Both the position numbers and the translations under genes were made by a program. The notes below the pieces were generated by a model. The model ran no database searches and was not told the origin of the DNA. It was given only the letters and a program-made list of their open reading frames with translations. Source: a virus. From it: DNA of 54,784 nt. Location: positions 1 to 54,784 of the IMG/VR virus record IMGVR_UViG_3300042197_004232; one strand, given 5' to 3'. Below are positions 15,970 through 24,059 of this stretch, one piece after another. Every line of letters begins with the position of its first letter. Within the stretch, counting starts at the first letter, position 1.

Positions 15970-16338
15970 ATGCCTTACACCGATTCCGAAAAGCGCAAGG
16001 AGGCTTCTCGCCGACATTACCAAAAGCACAAAGCCAAGTATATTGCGCGGACCAAGGCGTACTCCCAAAAACATCGTGAAAAAGTTTATGAGTACAAAAA
16101 AACAACACCATGTAAAGATTGCGGGCAGCAGCATCCGCATTACGTGATGGAGTTTGATCACGTGCGCGGCAAAAAAGTTAGCAACATCGCCGACATATTG
16201 CACAGGAATCACGCGGGTGGTATTTGGAAAGAAATTGCAAAGTGCGAACTGGTGTGCGCGAATTGCCACCGGTATCGCACCTACAAACGGTTGCAGCAGA
16301 AGAAAAAAGGAGCTGCGAAGCAAACGCGCGCGAAATGA
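15970..16338 (+). CDS. HNH endonuclease
   Basis: A 122-residue protein with GGGAGG before the ATG. After a basic Lys/Arg-rich helix (1-45), residues 48-51 (CKDC), EFDHVRG with Asp63-His64, and CANCH with Cys96, Cys99 and His100 form the zinc-bound beta-beta-alpha HNH site. It would cut or nick DNA. Stand-alone HNH enzymes in phages are often homing endonucleases, and this one sits 330 bases after a tRNA gene, a common insertion area. A packaging nuclease is less likely, as no terminase is adjacent. Confidence 0.88.
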   Translation: MPYTDSEKRKEASRRHYQKHKAKYIARTKAYSQKHREKVYEYKKTTPCKDCGQQHPHYVMEFDHVRGKKVSNIADILHRNHAGGIWKEIAKCELVCANCHRYRTYKRLQQKKKGAAKQTRAK

Positions 16339-16598
16339 ACACAGAACCTTTTGCCTACGGCATACAGGCGCCTATCGGCAGCGTCACGCCGCTGTTTCAC
16401 AAACGCAACGACGCCGAAGACTATATTGCCAAATTAACCGACAGCCGTGCCGCGGCGAAGATTATTCCGCTGTATCGGGCACCAACGCTCACCGACGCGG
16501 AGCGGGAGGCGGTGGCGACGGCCGCAGCATCCTGCGAGGGGATTGGATTTGATCAACTGCCCGCCGCGCTTCGCGGGCTGCTGGAGCGACTGAAGTGA
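16335..16598 (+). CDS. Planctomycete-type LTDAEREAV module protein
   Basis: An 87-residue protein starting in an ATGA overlap. The C-terminal half, PLYRAPTLTDAEREAVATAA and then LRGLLERLK, is a sequence type that I recall in very many small planctomycete proteins. The same tail recurs at 17310-17633 with near-identical DNA. The N-terminus (MNTEPFAYGIQAP) differs. The function is unknown. Confidence 0.7.
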   Translation: MNTEPFAYGIQAPIGSVTPLFHKRNDAEDYIAKLTDSRAAAKIIPLYRAPTLTDAEREAVATAAASCEGIGFDQLPAALRGLLERLK

Positions 16599-16600
16599 AA

Positions 16601-16636
16601 CAGAACGCCAAAGATCAACAGCCGCGAACGAAGGAG
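16601..16636 (+). repeat. Linker repeat, copy A (divergent)
   Basis: It contains GATCAACAGCCGCGAACGA, a diverged form of the 18-base core found exactly in copies B and C, preceded by the shared AACGC-like bases and followed by AAGGAGG. It lies between two module genes and supplies the ribosome site of the second. Confidence 0.55.
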
Positions 16637-16645
16637 GCGGCCAAC

Positions 16646-16942
16646 ATGAACGACGAGAATGAGCGGTCTGTTGCATCGGCTGGTTCTGTGGCTGGCGAGC
16701 CTGTGGCGTGGGCCGTCTTGGATTCACGCGGCACAGTTTGCGTTGCATACACATGCCGCGAGGCAGCGGAGGCGTACTGTGAGGCAACTTTCAATAGGCT
16801 GGCACCGCTGTACCGCCAGCCGCAAAACGGAGTGGTGCGGTTGCCGCCACTTGACCCGAACGGCGCGCCGGGCTGGAACGCTGCCATTGGTGCCGTGCGA
16901 GAGGCGTTGGCTGATGCTGGAGTCGATTGGGATACTGAGTAG
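16646..16942 (+). CDS. Planctomycete-type module protein
   Basis: A 98-residue protein. ATG 16646 has AAGGAGG upstream and is preferred over a GTG at 16595 that overlaps the previous stop. The head (NDENERSVASAGSVAGEPVAWAVLD) resembles that of the gene at 17310 and, from memory, heads of planctomycete small proteins. LAPLYRQPQ in the middle echoes the PLYRAP of the gene at 16335. The function is unknown. Confidence 0.6.
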   Translation: MNDENERSVASAGSVAGEPVAWAVLDSRGTVCVAYTCREAAEAYCEATFNRLAPLYRQPQNGVVRLPPLDPNGAPGWNAAIGAVREALADAGVDWDTE

Positions 16943-16945
16943 CCA

Positions 16946-16980
16946 CAGAACACGCGAGATCAGCGGCGGCGACGACGGCG
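16946..16980 (+). repeat. Linker repeat, copy B
   Basis: It holds the 18-base core GATCAGCGGCGGCGACGA (16958-16975), identical to copy C at 17281-17298, preceded by an AACACGCGA variant of the shared flank. It follows the stop of one module gene and precedes the next start. Confidence 0.7.
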
Positions 16981-17009
16981 GACGTGGAGCGCAGAAAGGA
17001 CTCTGGATT

Positions 17010-17264
17010 ATGAGCAAAGCATTGAACGTAAAACGGGGCGCGGATTCGCAGCAGCGCCGGGTTATGCCAACGGTCGAAGAACTCAACCGTAACTTCGCAA
17101 CGGCTTTCGAAATCCGACTACATGAAGAATACCTGCGCGGAAAGATGGACGGGCTGCGAATCGCAAAACTCATACGCGGCCGGCTCACGCGACAGCCTGA
17201 CCGGGCGTGGCAGAAGCAAGTCCGTGAATGGGCGGACAAGGCAATTGCAAATGCAGAGCGCTAG
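17010..17264 (+). CDS. Unknown small basic protein
   Basis: An 84-residue protein with AAAGGA upstream of ATG 17010. It is basic and helical, with LHEEYLRGKMDGLRIAKLIRGRL in the middle and a Trp/Lys-rich end. It sits between linker repeats B and C but lacks the LTDAEREAV tail. The function is unknown. Confidence 0.6.
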   Translation: MSKALNVKRGADSQQRRVMPTVEELNRNFATAFEIRLHEEYLRGKMDGLRIAKLIRGRLTRQPDRAWQKQVREWADKAIANAER

Positions 17265-17271
17265 TTGGCAT

Positions 17272-17303
17272 AACGCGCAGGATCAGCGGCGGCGACGAAA
17301 GGA
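17272..17303 (+). repeat. Linker repeat, copy C
   Basis: The exact 18-base core GATCAGCGGCGGCGACGA (17281-17298) is preceded by AACGCGCAG and followed by AAGGAC before the next ATG. It shares its position, directly upstream of a module start, with copies A and B. Confidence 0.7.
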
Positions 17304-17309
17304 CGAACT

Positions 17310-17633
17310 ATGACGAACGACAACGAGGAGCCGTCCGCTGCATCCGCTGGTCCTGTGGCAGAGCGGCCACTGGGCGACCCCGAGATCGCGGTGGAGATTC
17401 TGCGGCTGCGAGTCGCGGAACTGGAGGAGGCTATCCGCCGACTCGCGGAGGAGGACGCCACGCTGTCGCTCCTGTGCAAGCGTGACGGCAGCCAAGTGGT
17501 GACGGTGACGATGGACGCCCCGCTCACTGACGCGGAGAGGGAGGCGGTGGCGTGGGCGGAATACGCTGCCGAGAAATGGTGCGAGCACACCGCTGCAGCC
17601 ACGCTTCGCGGCCTGCTGGAGCGACTCAAATGA
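17310..17633 (+). CDS. Planctomycete-type module protein with head and tail
   Basis: A 107-residue protein that has both halves: head NDNEEPSAASAGPVAERP (similar to the gene at 16646) and tail LTDAEREAVAWAEYAA followed by TLRGLLERLK (like the gene at 16335). Between them lies a helical stretch ILRLRVAELEEAIRRLAEE that is probably a coiled coil. DNA of the tail matches the 16335 gene almost base for base over GACGCGGAG...GGCGGTGGCG. The function is unknown. Confidence 0.65.
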   Translation: MTNDNEEPSAASAGPVAERPLGDPEIAVEILRLRVAELEEAIRRLAEEDATLSLLCKRDGSQVVTVTMDAPLTDAEREAVAWAEYAAEKWCEHTAAATLRGLLERLK

Positions 17634-17815
17634 CAACTCTCGACGACGGCGAAGACCCGTTTATTCCAGCGCCAAGAATTCCGAGCAATAGACAGAAAAG
17701 CCGGACGGCTAAACTCGGTTTATTTTGGTGCTACAAGTGCGACAAAAACAAAGTCGGGCAGGTCGGGAAATGCTCGGTTTGCGGACACAGAGAAAACAGG
17801 AAGAAAACAAAGTGA
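17630..17815 (+). CDS. Small zinc-ribbon protein
   Basis: A 61-residue basic protein starting in an ATGA overlap. CYKC (34-37) and CSVC (48-51) form a zinc ribbon near the end, followed by RENRKKTK. It may bind nucleic acid; nothing more is visible. Confidence 0.65.
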   Translation: MTTLDDGEDPFIPAPRIPSNRQKSRTAKLGLFWCYKCDKNKVGQVGKCSVCGHRENRKKTK

Positions 17816-17817
17816 TT

Positions 17818-18129
17818 ATGAACGCGACAATAACAGATGACGCCACTATTCCTGACGCCCGGCACCTGATCTGGGTCGCTAGAAATTTACTGTGGCAAGC
17901 CCACGCCGGGTTTATTGAAATGACAAGCCAGCGGCCCGAGCAGGTTGGGGCCAGTGTGGTGTGCGACGAATTGCAAAAACTCACCGAGTCAATCGATCAA
18001 ATGCGTGAGCAGTTGAAGCGCTATGACAAAGTGCCGTGTCAAAATACCACGATGCCCCCGTGCACAGAAAACGCGTGGCAGCATTTCTTAGAGCATGTAC
18101 AGACGTGTTATTTACCTCATCAAAAATAG
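17818..18129 (+). CDS. Unknown small protein
   Basis: A 103-residue, mostly helical protein. ATG 17818 has GGAAGAAA upstream; a GTG at 17812 overlapping the previous stop is an alternative start. It has three Cys late (CQN, PPC, TCYLPHQK). The family is not recognised. Confidence 0.55.
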   Translation: MNATITDDATIPDARHLIWVARNLLWQAHAGFIEMTSQRPEQVGASVVCDELQKLTESIDQMREQLKRYDKVPCQNTTMPPCTENAWQHFLEHVQTCYLPHQK

Positions 18130-18171
18130 GGCAAATCAAAATGCCGGGCGCTTATTTAAAGAGGAGAGGAA

Positions 18172-18351
18172 ATGGCCGACAACACGACTGCGCAACAAGC
18201 GGTCGAGTTTACGTTTCATAACGCTAATGAAGAGATGACGCCAGACGAGTTGAATCGGATGATCGCGGAGACTATCTGGATGGCAGACCGCCCGCGAACA
18301 TGGTGGGAATGGTGGAGTTGGCAGTGGCGGTCGTTGTGGGGCAGGAATTGA
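18172..18351 (+). CDS. Unknown 59-residue Trp-rich protein
   Basis: A short gene with a strong ribosome site (AAAGAGGAGAGGAA) directly before ATG 18172. The first 35 residues are polar and acidic (TPDELNRMIAETIW); the end is rich in Trp and Arg (TWWEWWSWQWRSLWG), which could lie on a membrane surface or bind a partner. No family is known to me. Confidence 0.55.
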   Translation: MADNTTAQQAVEFTFHNANEEMTPDELNRMIAETIWMADRPRTWWEWWSWQWRSLWGRN

Positions 18352-18358
18352 GGGGACA

Positions 18359-18571
18359 ATGCCAAGAGTCACGTTAACTTTCGACCTACCCGACGAACGC
18401 GGCAGCATGCAGGCGGCGCTGGCTGGCCAAGACGCCCTGCTCGCGCTGTGGGATATTGACAACAAATGCCGCGGGTTGCTCAAGCACGGCAACCTGCCCG
18501 AAGAAACCGATCAACTTATCGAAGAAATCCGGCGGCTGGTCCCGATGGAACTGTTAGACCTGCTTGAGTAA
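18359..18571 (+). CDS. Unknown small protein
   Basis: A 70-residue protein after AGGGGA. It begins with a strand-like VTLTFDLPDE and continues as a Leu-rich helix with acidic patches. From memory, similar small proteins (TLTFDLPEE start) occur widely in phages, without a function. Confidence 0.6.
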   Translation: MPRVTLTFDLPDERGSMQAALAGQDALLALWDIDNKCRGLLKHGNLPEETDQLIEEIRRLVPMELLDLLE

Positions 18572-18575
18572 TGCT

Positions 18576-18794
18576 ATGGACATCGTAAAACGACTGACGC
18601 TTGCCGCCGCTGAGGACCCGCGCTCAAAGTTGGCACAAGTGGCGCTAGACGCTATAGCCCACATCGAATCGTTGCGGACAGAGATTCGCACGCAGCGCAA
18701 CGAGATCGCGCAACACATCAGCGTGCGTAATGCGGTATTGGATATGGATCGACCACCAGAAATGAACCCTCACGGAATAGAAGATTTAAAATGA
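18576..18794 (+). CDS. Unknown small helical protein
   Basis: A 72-residue protein from ATG 18576 (an in-frame TTG at 18564 is possible). It is helical, with a coiled-coil-like IESLRTEIRTQRNEIAQHI. It overlaps the MazG-like gene by four bases (ATGA). The function is unknown. Confidence 0.55.
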   Translation: MDIVKRLTLAAAEDPRSKLAQVALDAIAHIESLRTEIRTQRNEIAQHISVRNAVLDMDRPPEMNPHGIEDLK

Positions 18795-19126
18795 CATTTG
18801 CACCTGTAACGTTCGACGAACTTGAAAACCTTGTGGCCGAGTGGGCCGAAGCCCGCAGGATTATTCCAAACAGCAACCCTATGGCGCAGTTGCTAAAAAC
18901 TATGTCCGAACTAGGCGAACTAGCGGACGCGACGCTCAAAGACGATCGTGATGGTATCGTCGACGGAATTGGCGACGTGTTGGTGACGTTGATTTTATAT
19001 TGTCGTCTTGCCGGCGTGCATCCAATTGATTGTTTGCGCGGCGCATACGGTATGATCAAAGACCGCAAGGGCACACTGACGCCCGACGGTATCTTTGTGA
19101 AAGAAGAAGATTTAACGGACGCCTGA
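18791..19126 (+). CDS. MazG-like nucleotide pyrophosphohydrolase
   Basis: A 111-residue all-alpha protein. Glu40-x2-Glu43 in MSELGELAD and the Asp pair in VDGIGDVLV (Asp58, Asp62) match the metal-binding ExxE...(E/D)xxD pattern of the MazG family, and the size is that of the short phage type. It would split NTPs or dNTPs to NMP and pyrophosphate, or lower alarmone levels during infection. The start forms an ATGA overlap. Confidence 0.8.
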   Translation: MTFAPVTFDELENLVAEWAEARRIIPNSNPMAQLLKTMSELGELADATLKDDRDGIVDGIGDVLVTLILYCRLAGVHPIDCLRGAYGMIKDRKGTLTPDGIFVKEEDLTDA

Positions 19127-19138
19127 GGCGCAATACGG

Positions 19139-19167
19139 TCGTCAAACTGTAAGAAATGTGATACGCT
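19139..19167 (+). promoter_or_regulatory. Possible promoter for the replication block
   Basis: TCGTCA and TACGCT are spaced by 17 bases in the 75-base gap before the gene at 19202. The -35 box matches four of six consensus bases and the -10 box three. The position, at the start of the replication module, is the main support. Confidence 0.25.
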
Positions 19168-19201
19168 ACGCGAATCCTCGCAAACACGCGGCAACGCAAT
19201 T

Positions 19202-19840
19202 ATGGTGGATTTCGCGGGCATGTCGGCGATCGAGCGGCAGTTTGTGCGTATGTACGTACATTCTTTGCGGCGGAACTACGCGCTTTTTCGTTCAGTAACC
19301 GACTTAATGAATCCGGCTGGGTTGGGCGTCAGAAACGTCGTAGACGCGACGCGTTTGGCGGACGGACTGGCAGACTTGCACGACGAGTTCGAGACCCGCC
19401 TGCGAAGAATCCAGAAAAAAATAGGCGTGAAACCAAAAATTGTCGGCGGCGCCGAGCCGACGTTGGACGACTTAGCCGACGTGTTCTCACTGTCTTTCTT
19501 CAAAGTCGTGACGACGCTGGAGTCGGACACCGGCGCGAAAGAAGTGGATAACAACGGCTGGTTTAGCGGCAAACCAGCAGAGTGGAAAAAGTCGTTTTTG
19601 GCGTTTCAGGCCGCGGCCAAAAACAACCCGGCGGTGCCGCTGCCGCAAGTGCTGTCTGAAATTTTTTCGGCCGCCTTAAAGTTGTTTCATATATACGACA
19701 AAAAGTGGTCAGATAACCCGTCGGCGCCGCCGAAGACGTGGCCGCCGATTGCCGCGGGCGACGACGACACCTACGCCGACGACGAAGATGAGACGTCGTC
19801 TGAGGGGCCGTGGGACTGGTTTTTTGACGACGAGTCATAG
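19202..19840 (+). CDS. Unknown protein preceding the replication genes
   Basis: A 212-residue protein without a clear ribosome site. The N-terminal half is helical and basic; the C-terminal 45 residues are Pro-rich then very acidic (DDDTYADDEDETSSEGPWDWFFDDES). An acidic aromatic tail is typical of SSB proteins, so a protein-interaction role in replication is conceivable, but no OB-fold motif is visible. Confidence 0.65.
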   Translation: MVDFAGMSAIERQFVRMYVHSLRRNYALFRSVTDLMNPAGLGVRNVVDATRLADGLADLHDEFETRLRRIQKKIGVKPKIVGGAEPTLDDLADVFSLSFFKVVTTLESDTGAKEVDNNGWFSGKPAEWKKSFLAFQAAAKNNPAVPLPQVLSEIFSAALKLFHIYDKKWSDNPSAPPKTWPPIAAGDDDTYADDEDETSSEGPWDWFFDDES

Positions 19841-19849
19841 GAGGCTTTT

Positions 19850-21025
19850 GTGCAGCCGCTCTTTGTGTTCTGTGCCGACCTCCATTTAGAGGACGGCGCA
19901 TGGTCGACGCGTCCCGGCATCTACGGCGACGCTTACTACAGTTTTGCGCAGATTATTGATTACTGCATTGCGCACAGCCTGCCGTTAATTTTGGGCGGCG
20001 ACGTGCTGGAGAAGAAACAGAATCTTGCACGCCCGATCGCCAAACTTTGTGCGGGTCTTTCGCGCATGGAGGCTGCGGGTGTGCCGGTTTACTACATTCA
20101 GGGTAACCACGAGTACGACAGAAATGCGCCGTGGTTGAGCGTGCACACGTGGCCGCAGCATATTCATCAGCAGACGGTCACGATTAACGGCGCGGCGGTT
20201 TATGGCCTTGACTGGCTGCCCAAGGGCGAGATTCAAGACGCCTTTGCCGCGGTGCCACCCGACACGGATATTTTGATCACGCATCAAGTCTGGAAGGATT
20301 TCATGGGTAACGTCGGGCGCACCGAGTGCGAACTGACCGACGTCCATCATGTGCAGGTCGTGCTGGCGGGCGACTTTCACGTGACCAAGGTTGTCGAGAG
20401 CGTCAACGCGCAGAGCAAACCGATCAAGATGCTATCTCCCGGGTCCACGGCTATGCAGGACATGGGCGAAGACCAAGAAAAGTCTTTTTTCGTCATTGCC
20501 AAGCAAGCCGGGGCCGTGGTGTTCGACCGTCAAATGTTGAAGACGCGTGGCGCGCTCAATTATGTTGTCAAAGACGTCGACACGTTGGACCAGTTGTGCG
20601 CCGGCGAACTGATGCAGGAGATTGCCCGATTGGCGCAGGCGGCACAAGACAACGGAGCGCATCCGGACGTGCACAAACCGCTGGTCAAGGTCAAGTTCGA
20701 CAAGCAACTTCCTGATGCGTATTTGCGCATTACGACGACTGTTGGCGAGGCCGCGCACCTGTTTTGTGAGGCACTGGCAGACCGCGGCGGCGATCGGCAG
20801 ACACAGTCAAGGGACACCGGCAAGAATGACTTGTTGTCGGCGTTGGCGGAATTGCTGGGTGACACCACGCCCGCCTACAAGTTGGCGGCGGGTTTGTTGT
20901 CGACAGATGACCCGGGCAAAGAGTTGGACGCGCAGTTTAAAACCTACATGGGCGAGGACCCACACAATGCAACTTCTGAAACTGGAAGTGAAGAACTGGG
21001 TGCACCATCGGCAGCGAACGTGTGA
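19850..21025 (+). CDS. SbcD/gp47-like nuclease subunit
   Basis: A 391-residue calcineurin-like phosphoesterase with GGAGG before GTG 19850. Metal-site motifs appear in order: DLH (Asp10, His12), GGD (Asp51), GNHEYD (Asn86, His87), THQ (His145) and GDFH (His177). Paired with the ATPase encoded next, it should form the Mre11/SbcD-type nuclease that trims DNA ends and hairpins, as T4 gp47 does in recombination and host DNA breakdown. The C-terminal 150 residues would hold the capping and ATPase-binding regions. It overlaps the ATPase gene by 59 bases. Confidence 0.92.
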   Translation: MQPLFVFCADLHLEDGAWSTRPGIYGDAYYSFAQIIDYCIAHSLPLILGGDVLEKKQNLARPIAKLCAGLSRMEAAGVPVYYIQGNHEYDRNAPWLSVHTWPQHIHQQTVTINGAAVYGLDWLPKGEIQDAFAAVPPDTDILITHQVWKDFMGNVGRTECELTDVHHVQVVLAGDFHVTKVVESVNAQSKPIKMLSPGSTAMQDMGEDQEKSFFVIAKQAGAVVFDRQMLKTRGALNYVVKDVDTLDQLCAGELMQEIARLAQAAQDNGAHPDVHKPLVKVKFDKQLPDAYLRITTTVGEAAHLFCEALADRGGDRQTQSRDTGKNDLLSALAELLGDTTPAYKLAAGLLSTDDPGKELDAQFKTYMGEDPHNATSETGSEELGAPSAANV

Positions 21026-23123
21026 GTTCACGCGCGGGCTGGTGGCCATCTTGGGCGAAAACGGCTCCGGCAAGAGCAGTCTGTTTGGCGCCATTCGCTG
21101 GTTACTGACCGGCGAGAACCCCAATTACGGCGTCAAAGCCGACAATATTTCGCAATACGCCAAAGAAGGCGAACCGTCGAACGCCACACTGGAGTTCGAA
21201 CACAACGGCCACGTAGCGCTCGTGACGCGGCATCTGCTGCCAGAAAAAGAGCAGGCGACGCTGATCGTTGACGGCAAAGAAGTAGCCCGCGGCGACAAAG
21301 CCGTGACGGCCGGTGTGGAAAAACTATTGGGCGTCGATGCCAAGTTTATTTCTCGGTTTATCATCGTGGCGCAGACCGAGATTTTCTCGTTCATCGATGA
21401 CAGTCAGACCGAGACCGACAAATTTTTTCAGCGGTTGTTCAACACGTCTGCGGCCAACAAGTGTCAGGATGTGATTGGTAAAGCGCTGCTCAAGACGACG
21501 ATTCCCGAGATCGTCAAGTCGAGCAATCAGTTGCTGCAGGAACAAGCGCAGATTACCGAGCAGATTGACGAACTGGACGCGCAAATTTCTACGCTGCCGA
21601 CGTTGGACGCGTTTTTACAGACGCAGCAAACCGATCAGGCCACGTTGCAATCGTGGGCTCAGCGCGAAAAAGCCGGCGTCGAATTGTATGCGCTGCAGCA
21701 GCAGGCGGCGGACTACGAGAAGAAGATCGCCGCCGACAACGCCGTAATTTTGCAGTATGACGAAGATTTAAAAGCGTTCACGGAAGCGATTGCCGGCAAG
21801 GAAGAAGCCCACCGTGCGGCCAAGATCGCGCTGGGGCACTGGGAGAATTACAAAAATATTGCGCGCATGCGGGAGAAGTTTCAAGGCCAGCGCGACGACA
21901 TCGCGACGGCTCAAGCAGCCAACCCGGAGCCGCCGTTACCGGGCGAGCCCTCTGCCGAGCAGTTGCGCAGTGAAATTGCGGCGCTCAAGCGAGAGGTCGC
22001 CGAGGCGCAGCGGTTTGTGGACATGTTCTCAGAAAGCGGCGTTGCCGAGTGTCCTACGTGTCATACGCCGTCGGGACAACTTGCCGAGCAGGTGTCGGCG
22101 AAACAGTCGGCTATCGCGGTGTATCGAGAACTGATTGCGACCAAGCAGACGTTGGCGGATGAACAGGCCGCGGCGGAAACCGCGCATCACCGGTGGCAGG
22201 TTGAAAACGAAAAACTGCTGGCCAAAATAAAGCACTTAGATGACGCGGAGCACGATCTGACCGCCGTTAAACCGCCAGAGACGACTGAAGAGGAGTTGCA
22301 ACAGGCCGTGTCTGATTTTGAAGACTTCGAGGCTGCGCAGAACGAGTTGCAGCCGCTTGTGCAGTCAGCCCGCGATCAGGCGGCCAAAACGAGCGGTCAA
22401 CTTGCCGCCGTGCGCGACCGCATCGCCCGGTTGACCGACGAGATTAAAGACATCAAAACGACGCAGGCTGATGCGGCATTAGCGACAGCGCGCCTTGACG
22501 CCATGCGCACACGATGCGCGCAGCGGCAACTTTTGGAGCAGCAGCGGGCGCAACTGATGTTCGACCGGCAGCGACTGCAAGAACAAAGCGAGATTGCGCA
22601 GGCGCAAGAAACCGCCGCAGTGAAATTGCGGTCATGGACGGCGGTCGCCGAGCAGGCTCGCGACGCGCTTAAAAATGCGCCGCGGATTGTCGCGCAGCGA
22701 AACCTGCAGCGTCTGGAAACAGCCGTGAACGAATTGTTGCAGATTTTTCGTGTAAATTTCACAGTCAAGGTGGCCAACGATGGATCGCCGACATTTATTG
22801 CCGAGTTTTACGACGGCCGACGACAGCCAGCGCAGCGCCTGTCTATCGGTCAAAAGACAGTCTTGGCTCTTGCGTTTCGAGTTGCCGTCAACGCCATGTT
22901 CGCCGAAGAGATTGGGTTGTTGGCGTTGGATGAGCCGACTGCATCATTGGACCAACCGCGCATTCAGGCTTTGGCTCCGGTACTTGAAAAACTGAGAGAC
23001 CTCTCGACCGCGAAGGGACTACAATGTCTGCTTGTAACCCACGCGTCGAGTCTCTCACATCTTTTTGAGTCTACAATTGAATTAGAGCCGCCGGAGTTGC
23101 GCAATGTTCGGAACGCAGGATGA
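20967..23123 (+). CDS. SbcC/gp46-like ATPase subunit
   Basis: A 718-residue SMC-like ATPase. Walker A is GENGSGKSS at 30-38. Two long coiled-coil arms (about 200-345 and 375-560) flank a zinc hook CPTC at 362-365. The ABC signature SIGQKTVLALAF and Walker B LLALDEPTASLD (Asp655) are near the end. It would drive the nuclease partner encoded just upstream; T4 gp46 is the functional model. The start is inside the nuclease gene, which supports fixed-ratio synthesis. Confidence 0.93.
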   Translation: MQLLKLEVKNWVHHRQRTCEFTRGLVAILGENGSGKSSLFGAIRWLLTGENPNYGVKADNISQYAKEGEPSNATLEFEHNGHVALVTRHLLPEKEQATLIVDGKEVARGDKAVTAGVEKLLGVDAKFISRFIIVAQTEIFSFIDDSQTETDKFFQRLFNTSAANKCQDVIGKALLKTTIPEIVKSSNQLLQEQAQITEQIDELDAQISTLPTLDAFLQTQQTDQATLQSWAQREKAGVELYALQQQAADYEKKIAADNAVILQYDEDLKAFTEAIAGKEEAHRAAKIALGHWENYKNIARMREKFQGQRDDIATAQAANPEPPLPGEPSAEQLRSEIAALKREVAEAQRFVDMFSESGVAECPTCHTPSGQLAEQVSAKQSAIAVYRELIATKQTLADEQAAAETAHHRWQVENEKLLAKIKHLDDAEHDLTAVKPPETTEEELQQAVSDFEDFEAAQNELQPLVQSARDQAAKTSGQLAAVRDRIARLTDEIKDIKTTQADAALATARLDAMRTRCAQRQLLEQQRAQLMFDRQRLQEQSEIAQAQETAAVKLRSWTAVAEQARDALKNAPRIVAQRNLQRLETAVNELLQIFRVNFTVKVANDGSPTFIAEFYDGRRQPAQRLSIGQKTVLALAFRVAVNAMFAEEIGLLALDEPTASLDQPRIQALAPVLEKLRDLSTAKGLQCLLVTHASSLSHLFESTIELEPPELRNVRNAG

Positions 23124-24051
23124 GACGGTTATTAAACTTCACACTGCCGCGAACGGGCACGTGTGGTACAGCCGTGGAATTGGCCCCACGAAAAACTCGC
23201 AGCAAATCGTCGACAGTTTTTTGCTGTCGCCGTTTATCGCGGGAGTTGGGCTGACGTTTCGCATATTAGGCCTGCCACAGAACGCTGAACTGATTTGTTC
23301 AATGTACGAGCGGCGGTACAAGGGAGAAGTGCGGTCTGTGGAGATCGCCGGCCCAAACGTATTGCATAGTCCGGACGAGTTACAGGACCCGGCGCTGACC
23401 GTATCGCGCATGCGGAGCGTGGCGTCATCGCCAGCCTGCGGCGGCTGGCACGAACTGACGATGAAAGACTATCCGACGTACGCCATGCTGTCGCGGATGA
23501 CACGGAATAACTTTGTTTTTGATGACACCGCCAATTCGTACTTTCATCTCCATCCCGCGTATCGGGCGCTGTCGTTTATCCCCACGATGCAGGCGGCCCA
23601 GGCGGCGCGCATGTTGATTTCGATCGTCGACCCGCGCTGGTATGTGGAGCGCCGGCGACCCGACAGGGCTAAAAAACTGGAACTGTACATGGGCCTGACG
23701 CCGACAGTGCAGCGCCGCGTATCGGACTCGGAGGTATTGCTGACAAAATCACGCGATCTGCGCTGCAATTCTGTGCTGTGCAGTTGGCAGGGCGAAACGC
23801 CCGAAGACGTGGACCTCAAAAATCCGGCCAATTTTTTGTATCGGATTTACGCCGCAGCGGGCGGCGGGTATCGTGGCGACCTGCGGGCGTCGCAGGCGTT
23901 TTTGCGCTACGTAAACAGCAACTGGTTGTCCGCACTGGAATCGCGCAAAGGCGCCAAGGACGGGTTGTTTGCGCCTAACCTGTTTTTTAAATCGCCGGCC
24001 GAGGTTGAGGCGTATACTCGGCACATGCAAAAACCGCCGGAAGGGCACTAG
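23104..24051 (+). CDS. Conserved unknown, replication block
   Basis: A 315-residue protein that overlaps the ATPase gene by 20 bases. It has a predicted alpha/beta start (IKLHTAANGHVWYSRGIGP) and a basic middle (WYVERRRPDRAKKLELYMGL). Its place between SbcC and the helicase suggests work on DNA. No motif is recognised. Confidence 0.65.
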   Translation: MFGTQDETVIKLHTAANGHVWYSRGIGPTKNSQQIVDSFLLSPFIAGVGLTFRILGLPQNAELICSMYERRYKGEVRSVEIAGPNVLHSPDELQDPALTVSRMRSVASSPACGGWHELTMKDYPTYAMLSRMTRNNFVFDDTANSYFHLHPAYRALSFIPTMQAAQAARMLISIVDPRWYVERRRPDRAKKLELYMGLTPTVQRRVSDSEVLLTKSRDLRCNSVLCSWQGETPEDVDLKNPANFLYRIYAAAGGGYRGDLRASQAFLRYVNSNWLSALESRKGAKDGLFAPNLFFKSPAEVEAYTRHMQKPPEGH

Positions 24052-24059
24052 GTCGGGTC

